Assembly (NCBI GenBank): GCA_946887295.1
Contig: CAMPKP010000016.1
Coordinates: forward strand, 1-37,089
Source: an uncultured Gemmatimonadota bacterium
Lineage (GTDB): Bacteria; Gemmatimonadota; Gemmatimonadetes; Gemmatimonadales; GWC2-71-9
Length of the DNA stretch: 37,089 bases
Direction of reading: 5' to 3'
Part shown: piece after piece, positions 15,416 to 24,745 of the stretch
How positions within the stretch are numbered: the first letter of the stretch is position 1
Layout of the letters: each line of letters opens with the position of its first letter
Program-made: the position numbers and the translations under genes
Notes under the pieces: generated by a model
What the model was told of the DNA's origin: nothing
The model's input: the letters and a program-made list of their open reading frames with translations, nothing else
Database searches by the model: none

Positions 15416-16063
15416 TCAGCTCACGGCCGAGACCAGCGCCGCGGCCTGCCGGAGCAGGTCGATCTTGCGACGCATCGTCTCGGCGAGATGGGTATTGAGA
15501 TAGACGTTGGCGGAGTCGGCTGCCACCGCGCGGCGGGCCTGCGCGATCGCCCGGTCAATGAGGGCGAGATTCTGTTCCAGCACCCGCACGGTGGTGGTGT
15601 CGAGCCGCCCGCGGCCCTCCGCCAGCACCCGCTCGAGATCGTCGACGGCGGAGTCGTAGCCCCTCACCCCGGTGGTCCCCACCGCGACCGCGGGGAGCCC
15701 GCTCGGCGGTGCCGAGTCCGTCTGGATGCTCGCCAGGCCCGCCGCGTCCGGGTGCAGCAGCCATGCCGTCCCTCCGGACGCGACGGCGAGCGCGATCCCG
15801 GCCGCGAGCAGCTGGGGAACCGAGAAGGTGAGCCGACGCCGGCGAGGGCCGGCGCCGATCCGGTCCGCGATGCCGGACCAGAGATCCTCGGACGGTGGCC
15901 GATCCTCGAGCGAGCGGGCGCGCGCCACGACCCGATGGAGCCCGGCCAGCGTCCGGCGGCAGTCGGCGCAGCCCAGCACGTGCTCCTCGAGCGCCGCTCG
16001 ATCCGCGTCGGCCAGCTCGTCGTCCAGGTACTCGGACAGCCGCTCGGTCCACTGATCGCTCAT
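15416..16063 (-). CDS. Zinc-finger anti-sigma factor
   Basis: A 215-residue membrane anti-sigma factor. The N-terminus carries the ZAS motif H28-x3-C32-x2-C35 (EEHVLGCADCRRTL), which binds the sigma factor. One membrane helix follows at about 90-110 (LLAAGIALAVASGGTAWLL), then a periplasmic helical region rich in Ala, Arg and Leu. AGGAG lies eight bases before the ATG at 16063, ten bases after the sigma gene stop. This gene order and spacing are typical of an ECF sigma and its cognate anti-sigma. The sensed signal is unknown. Confidence 0.9.
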   Translation of the reverse strand: MSDQWTERLSEYLDDELADADRAALEEHVLGCADCRRTLAGLHRVVARARSLEDRPPSEDLWSGIADRIGAGPRRRRLTFSVPQLLAAGIALAVASGGTAWLLHPDAAGLASIQTDSAPPSGLPAVAVGTTGVRGYDSAVDDLERVLAEGRGRLDTTTVRVLEQNLALIDRAIAQARRAVAADSANVYLNTHLAETMRRKIDLLRQAAALVSAVS

Positions 16064-16073
16064 CCGCTCTCTC

Positions 16074-16646
16074 CTATCGATCCAGATGCCCCCGGAGCGC
16101 CATGCGGGCCCGGTGGAGCTGGGACTTCGAGGTTCCGGTCGCGAGGCCCAGCATCTCCGCGATCTCCTCGTGGCGGTAACCCTCGACGTCGTGCAGCACG
16201 AAGATCTGCCGGGCGCCGTCGGGAAGCCGCGCGATGGCGCTCTCCATGTCCATCGAGGTCTCGGGCGCCATGCGGCGCCCCGCGACCGACTCCAGCGGCC
16301 CATCGCCCTCGAGATAGCGCCGCCGCTGCAGCCCCCGCCGCTCGCGGCGCCCCAGGATCACGTTGATGGCCAGCCGGTGCAGCCAGGTCCCGAACGCCGA
16401 TTCGCCCCGGAACGTCGCCAGCTTCTCCCAGGCCCGCACGAACACGTCCTGCGCCGCCTCATCGGCCTCGTCGTCGTCGAGCATGCGCCGGGCCAGGCTG
16501 TGGATCCGGCCGATGTGCCCCCGGTAGAGACGCTCGAAGGCGTGCGCGTCCCCGCTCGCGGCCAGCGTAGCATCCACGGCGTCCGAATCGGATTTGGGGG
16601 TCAGGTCGCGCCGCAGCTTCACCGGTCCTGGACGGGTTCGGGTCAT
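16074..16646 (-). CDS. ECF (sigma-70 group 4) sigma factor
   Basis: A 190-residue RNA polymerase sigma factor. Region 2 spans about 35-100, with [36 protein letters not shown] and [12 protein letters not shown]. Region 4 spans about 130-185, with [41 protein letters not shown]. The ATG at 16646 is preferred because it gives the normal ECF N-terminus; a further 28 codons are open upstream but have no homologous look. No Shine-Dalgarno is evident. It heads an operon with its anti-sigma and the DUF4097 protein and is divergent from hutU. Confidence 0.93.
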   Translation of the reverse strand: MTRTRPGPVKLRRDLTPKSDSDAVDATLAASGDAHAFERLYRGHIGRIHSLARRMLDDDEADEAAQDVFVRAWEKLATFRGESAFGTWLHRLAINVILGRRERRGLQRRRYLEGDGPLESVAGRRMAPETSMDMESAIARLPDGARQIFVLHDVEGYRHEEIAEMLGLATGTSKSQLHRARMALRGHLDR

Positions 16647-16741
16647 CGCGAGGGATTGGATGGGAATCTGGGGGTAAAGGTTGCAGCCGGAAGGGCGGCG
16701 GGGTGGCGGGTGAGCTTTCCCGAGATACACTTCAGGCGTCC

Positions 16742-18415
16742 ATGACGCCGAGCACCACGATCCTGCCCATTCGCGCTCCCATCGGCCCGCTCCTGTCCTG
16801 CAAGGGCTGGCACCAGGAAGCCGCCCTCCGGATGCTGATGAACAATCTCGATCCGGCCGTCGCCGAGCGGCCGGACGATCTCGTCGTGTACGGCGGCAGC
16901 GGCAAGGCCGCGCGCGACTGGCAGGCCTACGAGCGCATCGTCGCCACGCTCCGTCGGCTGGAGAACGACGAGACCCTGCTGGTGCAGAGCGGGAAGCCCG
17001 TGGGGGTGTTCCGCACCCACCCTGAGGCGCCGCGGGTGCTCATCGCCAACGCCCATCTGGTGCCGCGCTGGGCCACCTGGGACGAGTTCCGGCGGCTCGA
17101 GGCGCTCGGCCTGACCATGTACGGCCAGATGACCGCCGGGTCGTGGATCTACATCGGCACTCAGGGGATCCTGCAGGGGACCTACGAGACGTTCGCCGAG
17201 TGCGCGCGGCAGCACTTCGGGGGCACGCTCGAGGGCAGACTGGTGGTGACCGGCGGTCTCGGCGGCATGGGGGGCGCACAGCCCCTCGCGGCGACCATGA
17301 ACGGCGCCGCCTTCCTCGGAGTGGACGTGGACGAGAGCCGGATCCGCCGGCGGGTGGAGAGCGGATACTGCGACCGGATCGAGACCGAGCTCGACCAGGC
17401 GCTTCGGCTGCTCGACGACGCCCGGCGGGATCGGCGGGCGCTTTCGGTGGGGCTGGTGGGCAACGTGGCCGAGGTGCTCCCCGAGCTGGTGCAGCGCGGC
17501 CTGGTGCCCGACGTGGTGACCGACCAGACGTCGGCGCACGACCTTCGGGTGGGGTACATCCCGGCCGGATGCACGCTGGAGCAGGCCGCGGAGCTCCGCG
17601 AACGCGATCCCGCCGGGTACGAGGCCAGGGTGCTCGATTCCATGACCGTGCACGTGCGCGCCATGCTCGACCTCAGGGCGCGCGGTGCCGTGGTCTTCGA
17701 CTACGGCAACAATCTCCGGGGACAGGTCGCCGACCACCGGGGCATGCGCGAAGCGTTCGACATCCCCGGGTTCGTGCCGGAATACATCCGACCGCTGTTC
17801 TGCAAGGGCGCGGGTCCGTTCCGCTGGGCCGCGCTCTCGGGCGATCCGGCCGACATCGCCGAGACCGACCGGGCAGTCCTCGAGACATTCCCGCGGAAGG
17901 AGTCGCTCGCCCGATGGATCCGGCAGGCGCAGGAGCGGGTGCAGTTCCAGGGCCTGCCGGCGCGGATCTGCTGGCTGGAGTACGGCGAGCGGGCGGAAAT
18001 GGGCCTGCGCTTCAACTGGCTGGTGCGCCACGGCAGGGTGGCGGCGCCGATCGTCATCGGGCGGGACCACCTCGACACCGGCTCGGTGGCGTCTCCCAAC
18101 CGGGAGACGGAAGGGATGCGCGACGGCTCGGATGCGATCGCCGACTGGCCGCTGCTGAACGCGCTGCTCAACACCGCGTGCGGGGCGAGCTGGGTATCGC
18201 TGCATCACGGCGGGGGCGTCGGGATCGGGTATTCGATCCACGCGGGCATGGTCGCGGTCGCGGACGGAACCGATTCGGCCGACCGCCGCCTCGAGCGCGT
18301 CCTCACCGCCGACCCCGGTACCGGCGTCATGCGCCACGCGGATGCGGGCTACGAGCTCGCGATCGAGACCGCGCGGGAGCGGGGCGTGGATCTGCCTTCG
18401 ATCTCGGGTGCGTGA
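16742..18415 (+). CDS. hutU: Urocanate hydratase
   Basis: A 557-residue cytoplasmic enzyme, the second step of histidine breakdown: urocanate plus water to 4-imidazolone-5-propionate, with tightly bound NAD+. The length matches the family (about 555). The NAD-binding loop is [39 protein letters not shown] is the conserved block, and Cys410 ([11 protein letters not shown]) matches the active-site cysteine position of the Pseudomonas enzyme. [24 protein letters not shown] is also conserved. ATG at 16742 is the normal N-terminus; no Shine-Dalgarno is seen. hutI follows 66 bp downstream. hutH is not in the window. Confidence 0.97.
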   Translation: MTPSTTILPIRAPIGPLLSCKGWHQEAALRMLMNNLDPAVAERPDDLVVYGGSGKAARDWQAYERIVATLRRLENDETLLVQSGKPVGVFRTHPEAPRVLIANAHLVPRWATWDEFRRLEALGLTMYGQMTAGSWIYIGTQGILQGTYETFAECARQHFGGTLEGRLVVTGGLGGMGGAQPLAATMNGAAFLGVDVDESRIRRRVESGYCDRIETELDQALRLLDDARRDRRALSVGLVGNVAEVLPELVQRGLVPDVVTDQTSAHDLRVGYIPAGCTLEQAAELRERDPAGYEARVLDSMTVHVRAMLDLRARGAVVFDYGNNLRGQVADHRGMREAFDIPGFVPEYIRPLFCKGAGPFRWAALSGDPADIAETDRAVLETFPRKESLARWIRQAQERVQFQGLPARICWLEYGERAEMGLRFNWLVRHGRVAAPIVIGRDHLDTGSVASPNRETEGMRDGSDAIADWPLLNALLNTACGASWVSLHHGGGVGIGYSIHAGMVAVADGTDSADRRLERVLTADPGTGVMRHADAGYELAIETARERGVDLPSISGA

Positions 18416-18481
18416 TCTCCTGCGAACGAACCCAACTCCATCGATGATGCCCGCTCACACAGCGATGCCGACGCACCGCGA

Positions 18482-19732
18482 ATGAAGCTGATCGAGAACA
18501 TCGGTCAGCTCGCGACCTGTCGCGACGGAGGAGGGCAGGGCGAGGTCCACGCCATTCCCGACGCGGCCATGGCGTGGGAGGATGCGACGATCCGGTGGGT
18601 GGGCCCCCGGCGCGAGCTCCCGGCGGAGTGCCGGTCGGCGGAGCGGATCGATGGGGGCGGGGGCCTGGTGGTACCGGGCCTGGTGGATTGCCACACCCAC
18701 CTCGCGTTCGGGGGCTGGCGCGCCGAGGAATTCACCCGGCGCATCCAGGGCGCGAGCTATCTCGAGATCGCCCGGGCGGGAGGCGGCATCGCGCGGACGG
18801 TGCGGCTCACCCGTGCAGCCGGCGAGGACGCGCTCTACCGCCGCGCCCGCGGATTTGTGCGGGAGATGCTGGCGCTCGGCGTCACCACCATCGAGTGCAA
18901 GAGTGGGTACGGACTCGACCGGGAGCACGAGCTGGAGCTGCTGCGGGTCTACCGGCGGGTGGCGGAGTCCGAGCCGGTCGGCATCGTGCCCACGTTTCTG
19001 GGCGCGCACGTGGTGCCGCCGGAGTACCGGGACCGCCGCGAGGCATACGTGGCCCTGCTGGTGGACGAGCTGATCCCGGCGGTCGCCGCCGAGCGACTGG
19101 CCGAGTGCTGCGACGTCTTCGTGGAGGAATCGGCCTTCAGTGTGGTCGAGGCCCGGCGCATACTTCTCGCCGGACGGGCCGCCGGACTAGCCCCCAAGCT
19201 CCACGCCGATCAGCTCACGTCCTGCGGCGGCGCCGAGCTCGCGGCGGAAGTCGGGGCCCTCTCCGCCGATCATCTGGAGCACGTTTCGGATCGAGGCATC
19301 GCGGCCATGGCGGCTGCCGGCGTGGTGGCCGTGAGCCTCCCGATCGCCAGTCTCTACCTGGGTCAGCCCGCGATGCCCGCCCGCCGACTGATCTCGGCCG
19401 GCGTCGGGGTCGCCGTCGCGACCGACTTCAATCCGGGCTCCGCTCCGAGCTACCATCTGCCGCTCGCGATGACCCTGGCGTGCACCCTTCAGCGGATGAC
19501 GCCCGCCGAGTCCCTCAAGGGTGCCACCTTCTACGCCGCCAAAGCGTTAGGGCGCGAGGGGCGGGTGGGCTCCCTGGAGGCGGGGAAGGCCGCGGACTTC
19601 GCCGTCATGGAGGCCCCCGACCTGGACACCTGGCTCTACCACTTTCGGCCCAACGCGTGCCGGCTCACCGTCCGCGAGGGCCACACGGTCTGGCGAGCAT
19701 CCGCCGGGCCGGCCGGCGGAGAGCTTGCGTGA
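18482..19732 (+). CDS. hutI: Imidazolonepropionase
   Basis: A 416-residue amidohydrolase, the third step of histidine breakdown: hydrolysis of 4-imidazolone-5-propionate to N-formimino-glutamate. The metal site begins with H71-x-H73 in GLVDCHTHLAFGG. Further family blocks are ECKSGYGL, TFLGAHVVPPEY, LHADQLTSCGG, SADHLEHV and the metal-ligand Asp in ATDFNPGSAP. The length is normal. It follows hutU on the same strand and probably shares its transcript. No Shine-Dalgarno is clear before the ATG. The next hut step (formimidoylglutamate hydrolysis) is not encoded nearby. Confidence 0.97.
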   Translation: MKLIENIGQLATCRDGGGQGEVHAIPDAAMAWEDATIRWVGPRRELPAECRSAERIDGGGGLVVPGLVDCHTHLAFGGWRAEEFTRRIQGASYLEIARAGGGIARTVRLTRAAGEDALYRRARGFVREMLALGVTTIECKSGYGLDREHELELLRVYRRVAESEPVGIVPTFLGAHVVPPEYRDRREAYVALLVDELIPAVAAERLAECCDVFVEESAFSVVEARRILLAGRAAGLAPKLHADQLTSCGGAELAAEVGALSADHLEHVSDRGIAAMAAAGVVAVSLPIASLYLGQPAMPARRLISAGVGVAVATDFNPGSAPSYHLPLAMTLACTLQRMTPAESLKGATFYAAKALGREGRVGSLEAGKAADFAVMEAPDLDTWLYHFRPNACRLTVREGHTVWRASAGPAGGELA

Positions 19733-19737
19733 ATACC

Positions 19738-19747
19738 CAAGTACTTG
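19738..19747. promoter_or_regulatory. 10-bp palindrome before susC-like gene
   Basis: CAAGTACTTG is a perfect palindrome five bases after the hutI stop and about 70 bp before the TonB-dependent receptor start. It could be a regulator site for the SusC/SusD pair, but ten bases are too few to be sure. No strong promoter hexamers are visible in the 83-bp gap. Confidence 0.25.
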
Positions 19748-19815
19748 CAGAGTACACCGCCTAGCCGGACCCTCGAATCGCCAGAAACTCGATACACCCG
19801 TCACACGGAGGCGCC

Positions 19816-22734
19816 ATGACACGTCGCTGGTGGGGGATGGTCATCGTCCTCGGCACTCTCGTTCCTCCTGCCGCAGCGGCGCAGGTGCGCCAGGTCACCG
19901 GGACGGTGACCAACTCGCAGACAGGACAGGGCGTCGCCGAAGCGACCATCGCGGTGCAGGGGACACGCATCGTGGCCCAGGCCGGGCCCGACGGCCGGTA
20001 CACCCTCAACGCGCCCGACGGTCCGCTCGCGCTGGTGACACGGGCGATCGGCTTCCGGTCGCATACCGACACGATCCCGCCGGGCGTCGCCACGGCGGAC
20101 ATCGCCCTCGAGCCCGACATCTTCAAGCTCGAGGAAGTGGTCGTCACCGGCCAGTCCACCGGCATCGAGAAGCAGAACCTGCCGAACGCGGTGGCGACGG
20201 TGAGCGGCAGCGAGCTCACCCGGGCCCCGACCGGCACGCTGGAGAGCGCCCTCCAGGGCAAGATTCCGGGCGCGCTCATCCAGGCCAACTCGGGAGCGCC
20301 GGGCGGCGGCATCCAGGTGAATCTGCGTGGTGTCTCCACCATCAACGCCGGCACCGACCCGCTCTTCGTGGTCGATGGCGTGGTGATCAGCAACGAGGCC
20401 ATTCCCAACGGGGCCGATGCCGTCACCCAGGCCCAGGCGGGCGGCAATCCGCGCAACCAGGACAACCCGACCAACCGCATCGCCGACCTGAACCCCGAGG
20501 ACATCGAGCGCATCGAGGTGCTCAAGGGCGGCTCGGCTGCGGCGATCTACGGCTCGAAGGCCACCAACGGCGTGGTGATCATCACCACCAAGCGGGGGCA
20601 GGCGGGCAAGCCGCAGTTCAATCTCACGCAGCGCCTCGGCACGTTCGCGCGGTCCAATGATCTCGGCCGGCGCACCTTCGGGTCGCTCGCGGAGGCCCTG
20701 ACCGTCTACACCGATACCGCGCTGGTGACCTCGCTCTTCCAGCCGGGCCGGACGTTCGATCTCGAGGAGCAGATCTACGGGCGCAAGGCGCTCTCCTACG
20801 AGACTTCGGCGAGCGTGAGCGGCGGGACCGAGCAGACCCGCTACTACGTGTCCGGGCTGGTCAAGAACGACGAGGGCATCGCGATCAACACCGGCTACGA
20901 GAAGCAGTCGCTCCGCGCCAACATCGACCAGGACCTGGCCGATTGGGTCCAGCTGTCGGTGAACACCAATGTCATCCACAGCCGCTCGGATCGCGGTCTG
21001 TCCAACAACGACAATGCCGGGACCAGCCCGTACCTGGTGTTCCCCTTCACACCGAACTTCGTCGATCTCTCGCCGACCGGGCCCGACATCACCGATTTCC
21101 CGCTCAATCCGTTCGAGCGCAGCAATCCGGTCCAGACCTTCAGCTTCCTCAAGAACGACGAGGACACCTGGCGGGCGCTGGGCACGCTGACCGCCCGGAT
21201 GAACCTGATCACCAACGAGCGGCACAACCTCAACCTCATCACCATCGGCGGGGTGGACTACTTCAACCAGGAGAACGACTTCGTCTCCCCGCCCGAGCTC
21301 GAGTTCGAGCCCAACGACGGGCAGCCCGGAACCGTGGTGCTGGGCAAGTCGTCCAACCTGAACCTCAACCTCGCGGTCAACGGCAACTACACCTTCACGC
21401 CGGGTTCGGGCGGCTACCAGGCCACCACCTCCCTCGGCGTGCAGTACGAGGACCGGGATCTGGACGCGACCCGGATCCTGGCGCGGACGCTGCTCTCGGG
21501 GCAGCAGAACCCGGATCAGGCGGCCAGCCTCAGCGTGCTCCAGGACAACCGGCCGGTCCGCGACCTGGGCATCTACGGTCAGGAGGAAGTGCTCCTGATG
21601 GACCGCAAGCTGCTGCTCACGGCCGGTCTCCGGGCGGACCGCAGCAGCACCAACGGCAACACCGGCAAGTTCTTCTTCTACCCCAAGGCGGCGGTCTCCT
21701 ACCGCTTCATCCGGCCCTTCAGCGGGCTGGACGAGATCAAGCTGCGGGGCGCGTTCGGCCAGACCGGCAACCAGCCGCTGTTCGGCGCCAAGTTCTCGCC
21801 CGACACCACCGGCACCATCGGCGGCATCTTCGGCGTGCTTCCGGGCAACCGCGCTGGCGATCCGTTCATCAAGCCCGAGCGCCAGAGCGAGCTGGAGGCG
21901 GGATTCGACGCCCAGCTGGCCGGCGGGCGCGCCGAGGTGAACTTCTCGGTCTACTCGCGCATCATCAGCGACCTGCTGCTGGAGCAGACCCTTCCGCCGA
22001 GCTCCGGGCAGGAGACCCGGATCTTCAGCTCCGACAGCCGGCTGCGGAACCGCGGGATCGAGGCGGCGCTCACCATCTCGCCGATCCAGTCGCGCGACGT
22101 GAACTGGCTCTTCCGCACGACGTTCTTCAAGAACAGCACGGTCATCACGCGGCTCTCGGTGCCGACTTTCCAGACCGGCGGGTTCGCGCTGGCGCTCGGC
22201 ACCTACCAGATCCAGCAGGACAGCTCGGCCACGCAGATCTTCGGGAGCGAGGGCAAGGTCGGTGACGCCACTCCCGACTTTCAGATGTCCTTCTCCAGCG
22301 ACCTCGACTACAAGCGCTTCACCTTCGGGTTCCTGTGGGACTGGAAGCAGGGCGGGGACATCATCAACCTGACCGAGTTCCTGTACGACGCCGGCCAGAA
22401 CAGCGTCGACTACGTCGGCGCCGGCCAGGAGCGCCAGCGGCTGTTCAACTCCGGGATCAGCCAGGTGTACGTGCAGGACGGGTCCTATCTCAAGCTTCGG
22501 GAAGTGACGCTCGCCTACAACCTGCCGGAGAGCTTCACCCGCGGGTTGTTCGGCTCCTCGGTCCGCCAGGCGCGGATCTCGCTGAGCGGACGGAACCTGC
22601 TCCGCTTCACCGGCTATCGCGGGCTGGATCCCGAGGTCAGCAACTTCGGCAACCAGGCGATCGTCCGGAACATCGACGTGGCGCCGTTCCCGCCCAACCG
22701 CAGCTTCTTCTTCTCGATCGACCTGGGATTCTGA
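19816..22734 (+). CDS. SusC/RagA-family TonB-dependent outer-membrane receptor
   Basis: A 972-residue outer-membrane transporter. A signal peptide ends in AAAAQ. A carboxypeptidase-regulatory-like domain follows (about 28-100, VTGTVTNSQTGQGVAEATI). The plug domain (about 112-245) has EEVVVTGQSTGIEKQ, GALIQANSGAPGGGIQVNLRGVSTI, PLFVVDGVVI and the family signature ERIEVLKGGSAAAIYGSKATNGVVIITTK. The rest is a 22-strand-type barrel ending in an aromatic strand (FFFSIDLGF). GGAGG lies six bases before the ATG. Its partner SusD-like lipoprotein starts two bases after the stop. The substrate (glycan, peptide or other) cannot be told. Confidence 0.95.
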   Translation: MTRRWWGMVIVLGTLVPPAAAAQVRQVTGTVTNSQTGQGVAEATIAVQGTRIVAQAGPDGRYTLNAPDGPLALVTRAIGFRSHTDTIPPGVATADIALEPDIFKLEEVVVTGQSTGIEKQNLPNAVATVSGSELTRAPTGTLESALQGKIPGALIQANSGAPGGGIQVNLRGVSTINAGTDPLFVVDGVVISNEAIPNGADAVTQAQAGGNPRNQDNPTNRIADLNPEDIERIEVLKGGSAAAIYGSKATNGVVIITTKRGQAGKPQFNLTQRLGTFARSNDLGRRTFGSLAEALTVYTDTALVTSLFQPGRTFDLEEQIYGRKALSYETSASVSGGTEQTRYYVSGLVKNDEGIAINTGYEKQSLRANIDQDLADWVQLSVNTNVIHSRSDRGLSNNDNAGTSPYLVFPFTPNFVDLSPTGPDITDFPLNPFERSNPVQTFSFLKNDEDTWRALGTLTARMNLITNERHNLNLITIGGVDYFNQENDFVSPPELEFEPNDGQPGTVVLGKSSNLNLNLAVNGNYTFTPGSGGYQATTSLGVQYEDRDLDATRILARTLLSGQQNPDQAASLSVLQDNRPVRDLGIYGQEEVLLMDRKLLLTAGLRADRSSTNGNTGKFFFYPKAAVSYRFIRPFSGLDEIKLRGAFGQTGNQPLFGAKFSPDTTGTIGGIFGVLPGNRAGDPFIKPERQSELEAGFDAQLAGGRAEVNFSVYSRIISDLLLEQTLPPSSGQETRIFSSDSRLRNRGIEAALTISPIQSRDVNWLFRTTFFKNSTVITRLSVPTFQTGGFALALGTYQIQQDSSATQIFGSEGKVGDATPDFQMSFSSDLDYKRFTFGFLWDWKQGGDIINLTEFLYDAGQNSVDYVGAGQERQRLFNSGISQVYVQDGSYLKLREVTLAYNLPESFTRGLFGSSVRQARISLSGRNLLRFTGYRGLDPEVSNFGNQAIVRNIDVAPFPPNRSFFFSIDLGF

Positions 22735-22736
22735 CC

Positions 22737-24074
22737 ATGAGGCCGACCATGCGACCGTGGCATTCGCTGCTCCTGCTGGGCGTCCTCACCTCGGCGGGAT
22801 GCAGTTTCGATCTGAGTACCAATCCCAACAGCCCCGATCCGATCGGGGAGAACCCCTCCCGCACCGAGGTGGCCGTCGCCGCGAACGGGCTGCTGATCGC
22901 CTTCCGCACCGATTTCGCCGACTTCCCGCTCGACATGGGCATCATCGGGCGCGAGGTCCTGCGGTTCGACGGCTCCGACCCCCGGTTCACCGGGGAGCTG
23001 CTCCTCGGGCCGCTCGATCCCGGAAGCGACGCTTTCGGCGGCGACCACTGGGCCGACCAGTACGCCGCCATCCGGGGCGGCAACCTGATGCTCGCCGTGC
23101 TCCCGACGGCGGCCGAGCTGTCGGCCGAGGAGCAGAGCGCGGCTTCGGGCTACGTGAAGACCATCGAGGCGCTCAACTACCTGATGGTGCTCAACTCGCA
23201 CACCCAGGACTCGATCCCGATCGTCACCGACACCTCGGTCACGGCGCCCCCGGCGGCGTTCCAGACCCGGGAGGCCGTGTTCGCGCACGTGGTGACGCTG
23301 CTGGACCAGGCCAGGGCCGAGCTGCTGGCGGGCGGCGGCGCCTTCCCCTTCCCGCTGCCGTCGGGCTTCAACAACTTCGACACCCCGGCGACCTTCGTGC
23401 AGTTCAACCGGGCGCTGCGCGCGCGGGTGGCGGTCTACATCGACGACTTCGCCGGCGCGCTCACGGCACTCACGGAGTCGTTCGTGGACGCCCCGGGGCC
23501 GCTGGATCTCGGGGTCTACATGGACTACGGCACCGGCGCCGGCGACCTGGCGAACCCGCTCTCGATCGATCCGCAGCAAGGCGAGAATTTCGCCCATCCC
23601 TCGCTGGAGAGCGGGGCCCAGCTCCAGGTGGACGGCGTAACTCTCGACCAGCGCTTCGTGGACAAGATCGTCAAGCGTCCCATCTCGAGTAACAACGGGC
23701 TGACGTCGGACCTCGGCTGGATCCGGTACCCGAGTCCGGGGAGCCTGATCCCGATCATCAAGAAGGAGGAGCTGCTCCTCCTCCGGGCCGAGGCGAACAT
23801 CGGCCTGAGCGACCTGCCCGCGGCCCTGCCCGACATCAACACCGTCCGGCAGACCTCGGGCAACCTGCCCGCGCTCGGGAGCCTGGGCACACCCGAGCAG
23901 GCCCTCGACGAGCTGCTCTACAACAAGCTGTATTCACTCATGTTCGAGGGAGCACACCGCTGGATCGATGCCCGGCACTACGACCGCCTCGACCAGCTCC
24001 CGGTGGACCGCGTGGGGGACGAGGTCTTCTCGACCCTTCCGATCCCGACGGACGAAACGCTGCCGCGGCAATGA
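22737..24074 (+). CDS. SusD/RagB-family outer-membrane lipoprotein
   Basis: A 445-residue surface-exposed ligand-binding lipoprotein that acts as the lid of the SusC-like transporter. The lipobox is TSAGC. The N-terminal TPR-like half contains ADQYAAIRGGNLML and SGYVKTIEALNYLMVL. The C-terminal half has the typical IIKKEELLLLRAEANIGL, INTVRQTSGNLP and LMFEGAHRWIDARHYDRL, then PIP before the end. It starts two bases after the SusC-like stop, so it is translationally coupled. Neighbouring genes give no polysaccharide-degrading enzyme, so it is not part of a recognisable polysaccharide utilisation locus. Confidence 0.93.
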   Translation: MRPTMRPWHSLLLLGVLTSAGCSFDLSTNPNSPDPIGENPSRTEVAVAANGLLIAFRTDFADFPLDMGIIGREVLRFDGSDPRFTGELLLGPLDPGSDAFGGDHWADQYAAIRGGNLMLAVLPTAAELSAEEQSAASGYVKTIEALNYLMVLNSHTQDSIPIVTDTSVTAPPAAFQTREAVFAHVVTLLDQARAELLAGGGAFPFPLPSGFNNFDTPATFVQFNRALRARVAVYIDDFAGALTALTESFVDAPGPLDLGVYMDYGTGAGDLANPLSIDPQQGENFAHPSLESGAQLQVDGVTLDQRFVDKIVKRPISSNNGLTSDLGWIRYPSPGSLIPIIKKEELLLLRAEANIGLSDLPAALPDINTVRQTSGNLPALGSLGTPEQALDELLYNKLYSLMFEGAHRWIDARHYDRLDQLPVDRVGDEVFSTLPIPTDETLPRQ

Positions 24075-24091
24075 CATAGGCGCGGTTCCGG

Positions 24092-24120
24092 CGAGCCCCC
24101 ACTGGCGTAGCGGGGGCTCG
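24092..24120 (+). terminator. Hairpin terminator after the SusC/SusD pair
   Basis: A perfect nine-base-pair stem CGAGCCCCC/GGGGGCTCG (24092-24100 with 24112-24120) with an 11-base loop begins 17 bases after the SusD-like stop. The T tract is weak (TCTGGCATTAT). The remaining 24121-24333 holds no gene I can support; a TTGACT hexamer at 24281-24286 may be the -35 of the next gene. Confidence 0.55.
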
Positions 24121-24333
24121 TCTGGCATTATGGAATCCCGGACCGGCCCTGCGCCGGCCGCGGCCTCCCGACATGCAGCAGGTGGTTTCCGCCACCGGTT
24201 TCCGGCACCTCGCCTGGAGCCGCAGGCCAGCGGCCGAGGTCGGCTGGACTGACCGATCTCCTGCGCGGCGCGACCCGTGCTTGACTTAGCTCCGAGGATC
24301 CCGAGAGTCGTTCATTCCATGGAGGGCACCGAG

Positions 24334-24738
24334 ATGATTCATCGCATCACCCGTGTTGCCGGAGTTCGGCTGTTGGCCGCCGCGGTCACGCTCCTCTCCT
24401 TCACCGCCTGTGGCGGCGAGGCGTCGAAGTACTCAGGCTCCTGGAAGCGGGACCTGTATGGCGAGGGCGAAGTGCAGATGAAGCTGGCGTCCAACGGCGG
24501 GATGGAGCTGATGCTTCCATCACCGCGCTGGCCCGACAGTGTGGACATGAAGGGCCGCGCGGCGTTCAGCGGGGACACGCTGATCTTCAAGGCGGACACC
24601 GCGGGCAGCGCCTGCCAGACGTCGGATGCGCGCTATGTGGTGAGCCGCAGCGACAGCGAGCTGCGCATCGCGGGAGTCGGCATGGATTCGTGTGGCGGCA
24701 GGCGGGCGGCGCTGGTGGGGACCTGGCAGAAGAGCTGA
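24334..24738 (+). CDS. Small lipoprotein, unknown function
   Basis: A 134-residue lipoprotein with lipobox FTAC (about Cys26) and a mature part of about 108 residues. ATG at 24334 is chosen because GGAGG lies eight bases upstream and the signal peptide starts there; an in-frame ATG 19 codons earlier lacks these. The mature part looks like a small beta-barrel: YSGSWKRDLYG, VQMKLASNGGMELML, FSGDTLIFKAD and a final ALVGTWQKS, a pattern seen in lipocalin-like stress proteins. Two cysteines in the second half may form a disulfide. No specific family is recognised. It converges with the agmatine deiminase gene, separated by seven bases. Confidence 0.75.
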   Translation: MIHRITRVAGVRLLAAAVTLLSFTACGGEASKYSGSWKRDLYGEGEVQMKLASNGGMELMLPSPRWPDSVDMKGRAAFSGDTLIFKADTAGSACQTSDARYVVSRSDSELRIAGVGMDSCGGRRAALVGTWQKS

Positions 24739-24745
24739 AGCGCGC

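Noticed and set aside
16643..18337. Long open frame antisense to hutU
   Set aside because: The opposite strand encodes a full-length urocanase with all motifs; this frame has none and overlaps the divergent sigma gene start.
19733..19815. Sigma-70 promoter before the SusC-like gene
   Set aside because: TTGCAG and GATACA hexamers exist but not at a usable spacing from each other.
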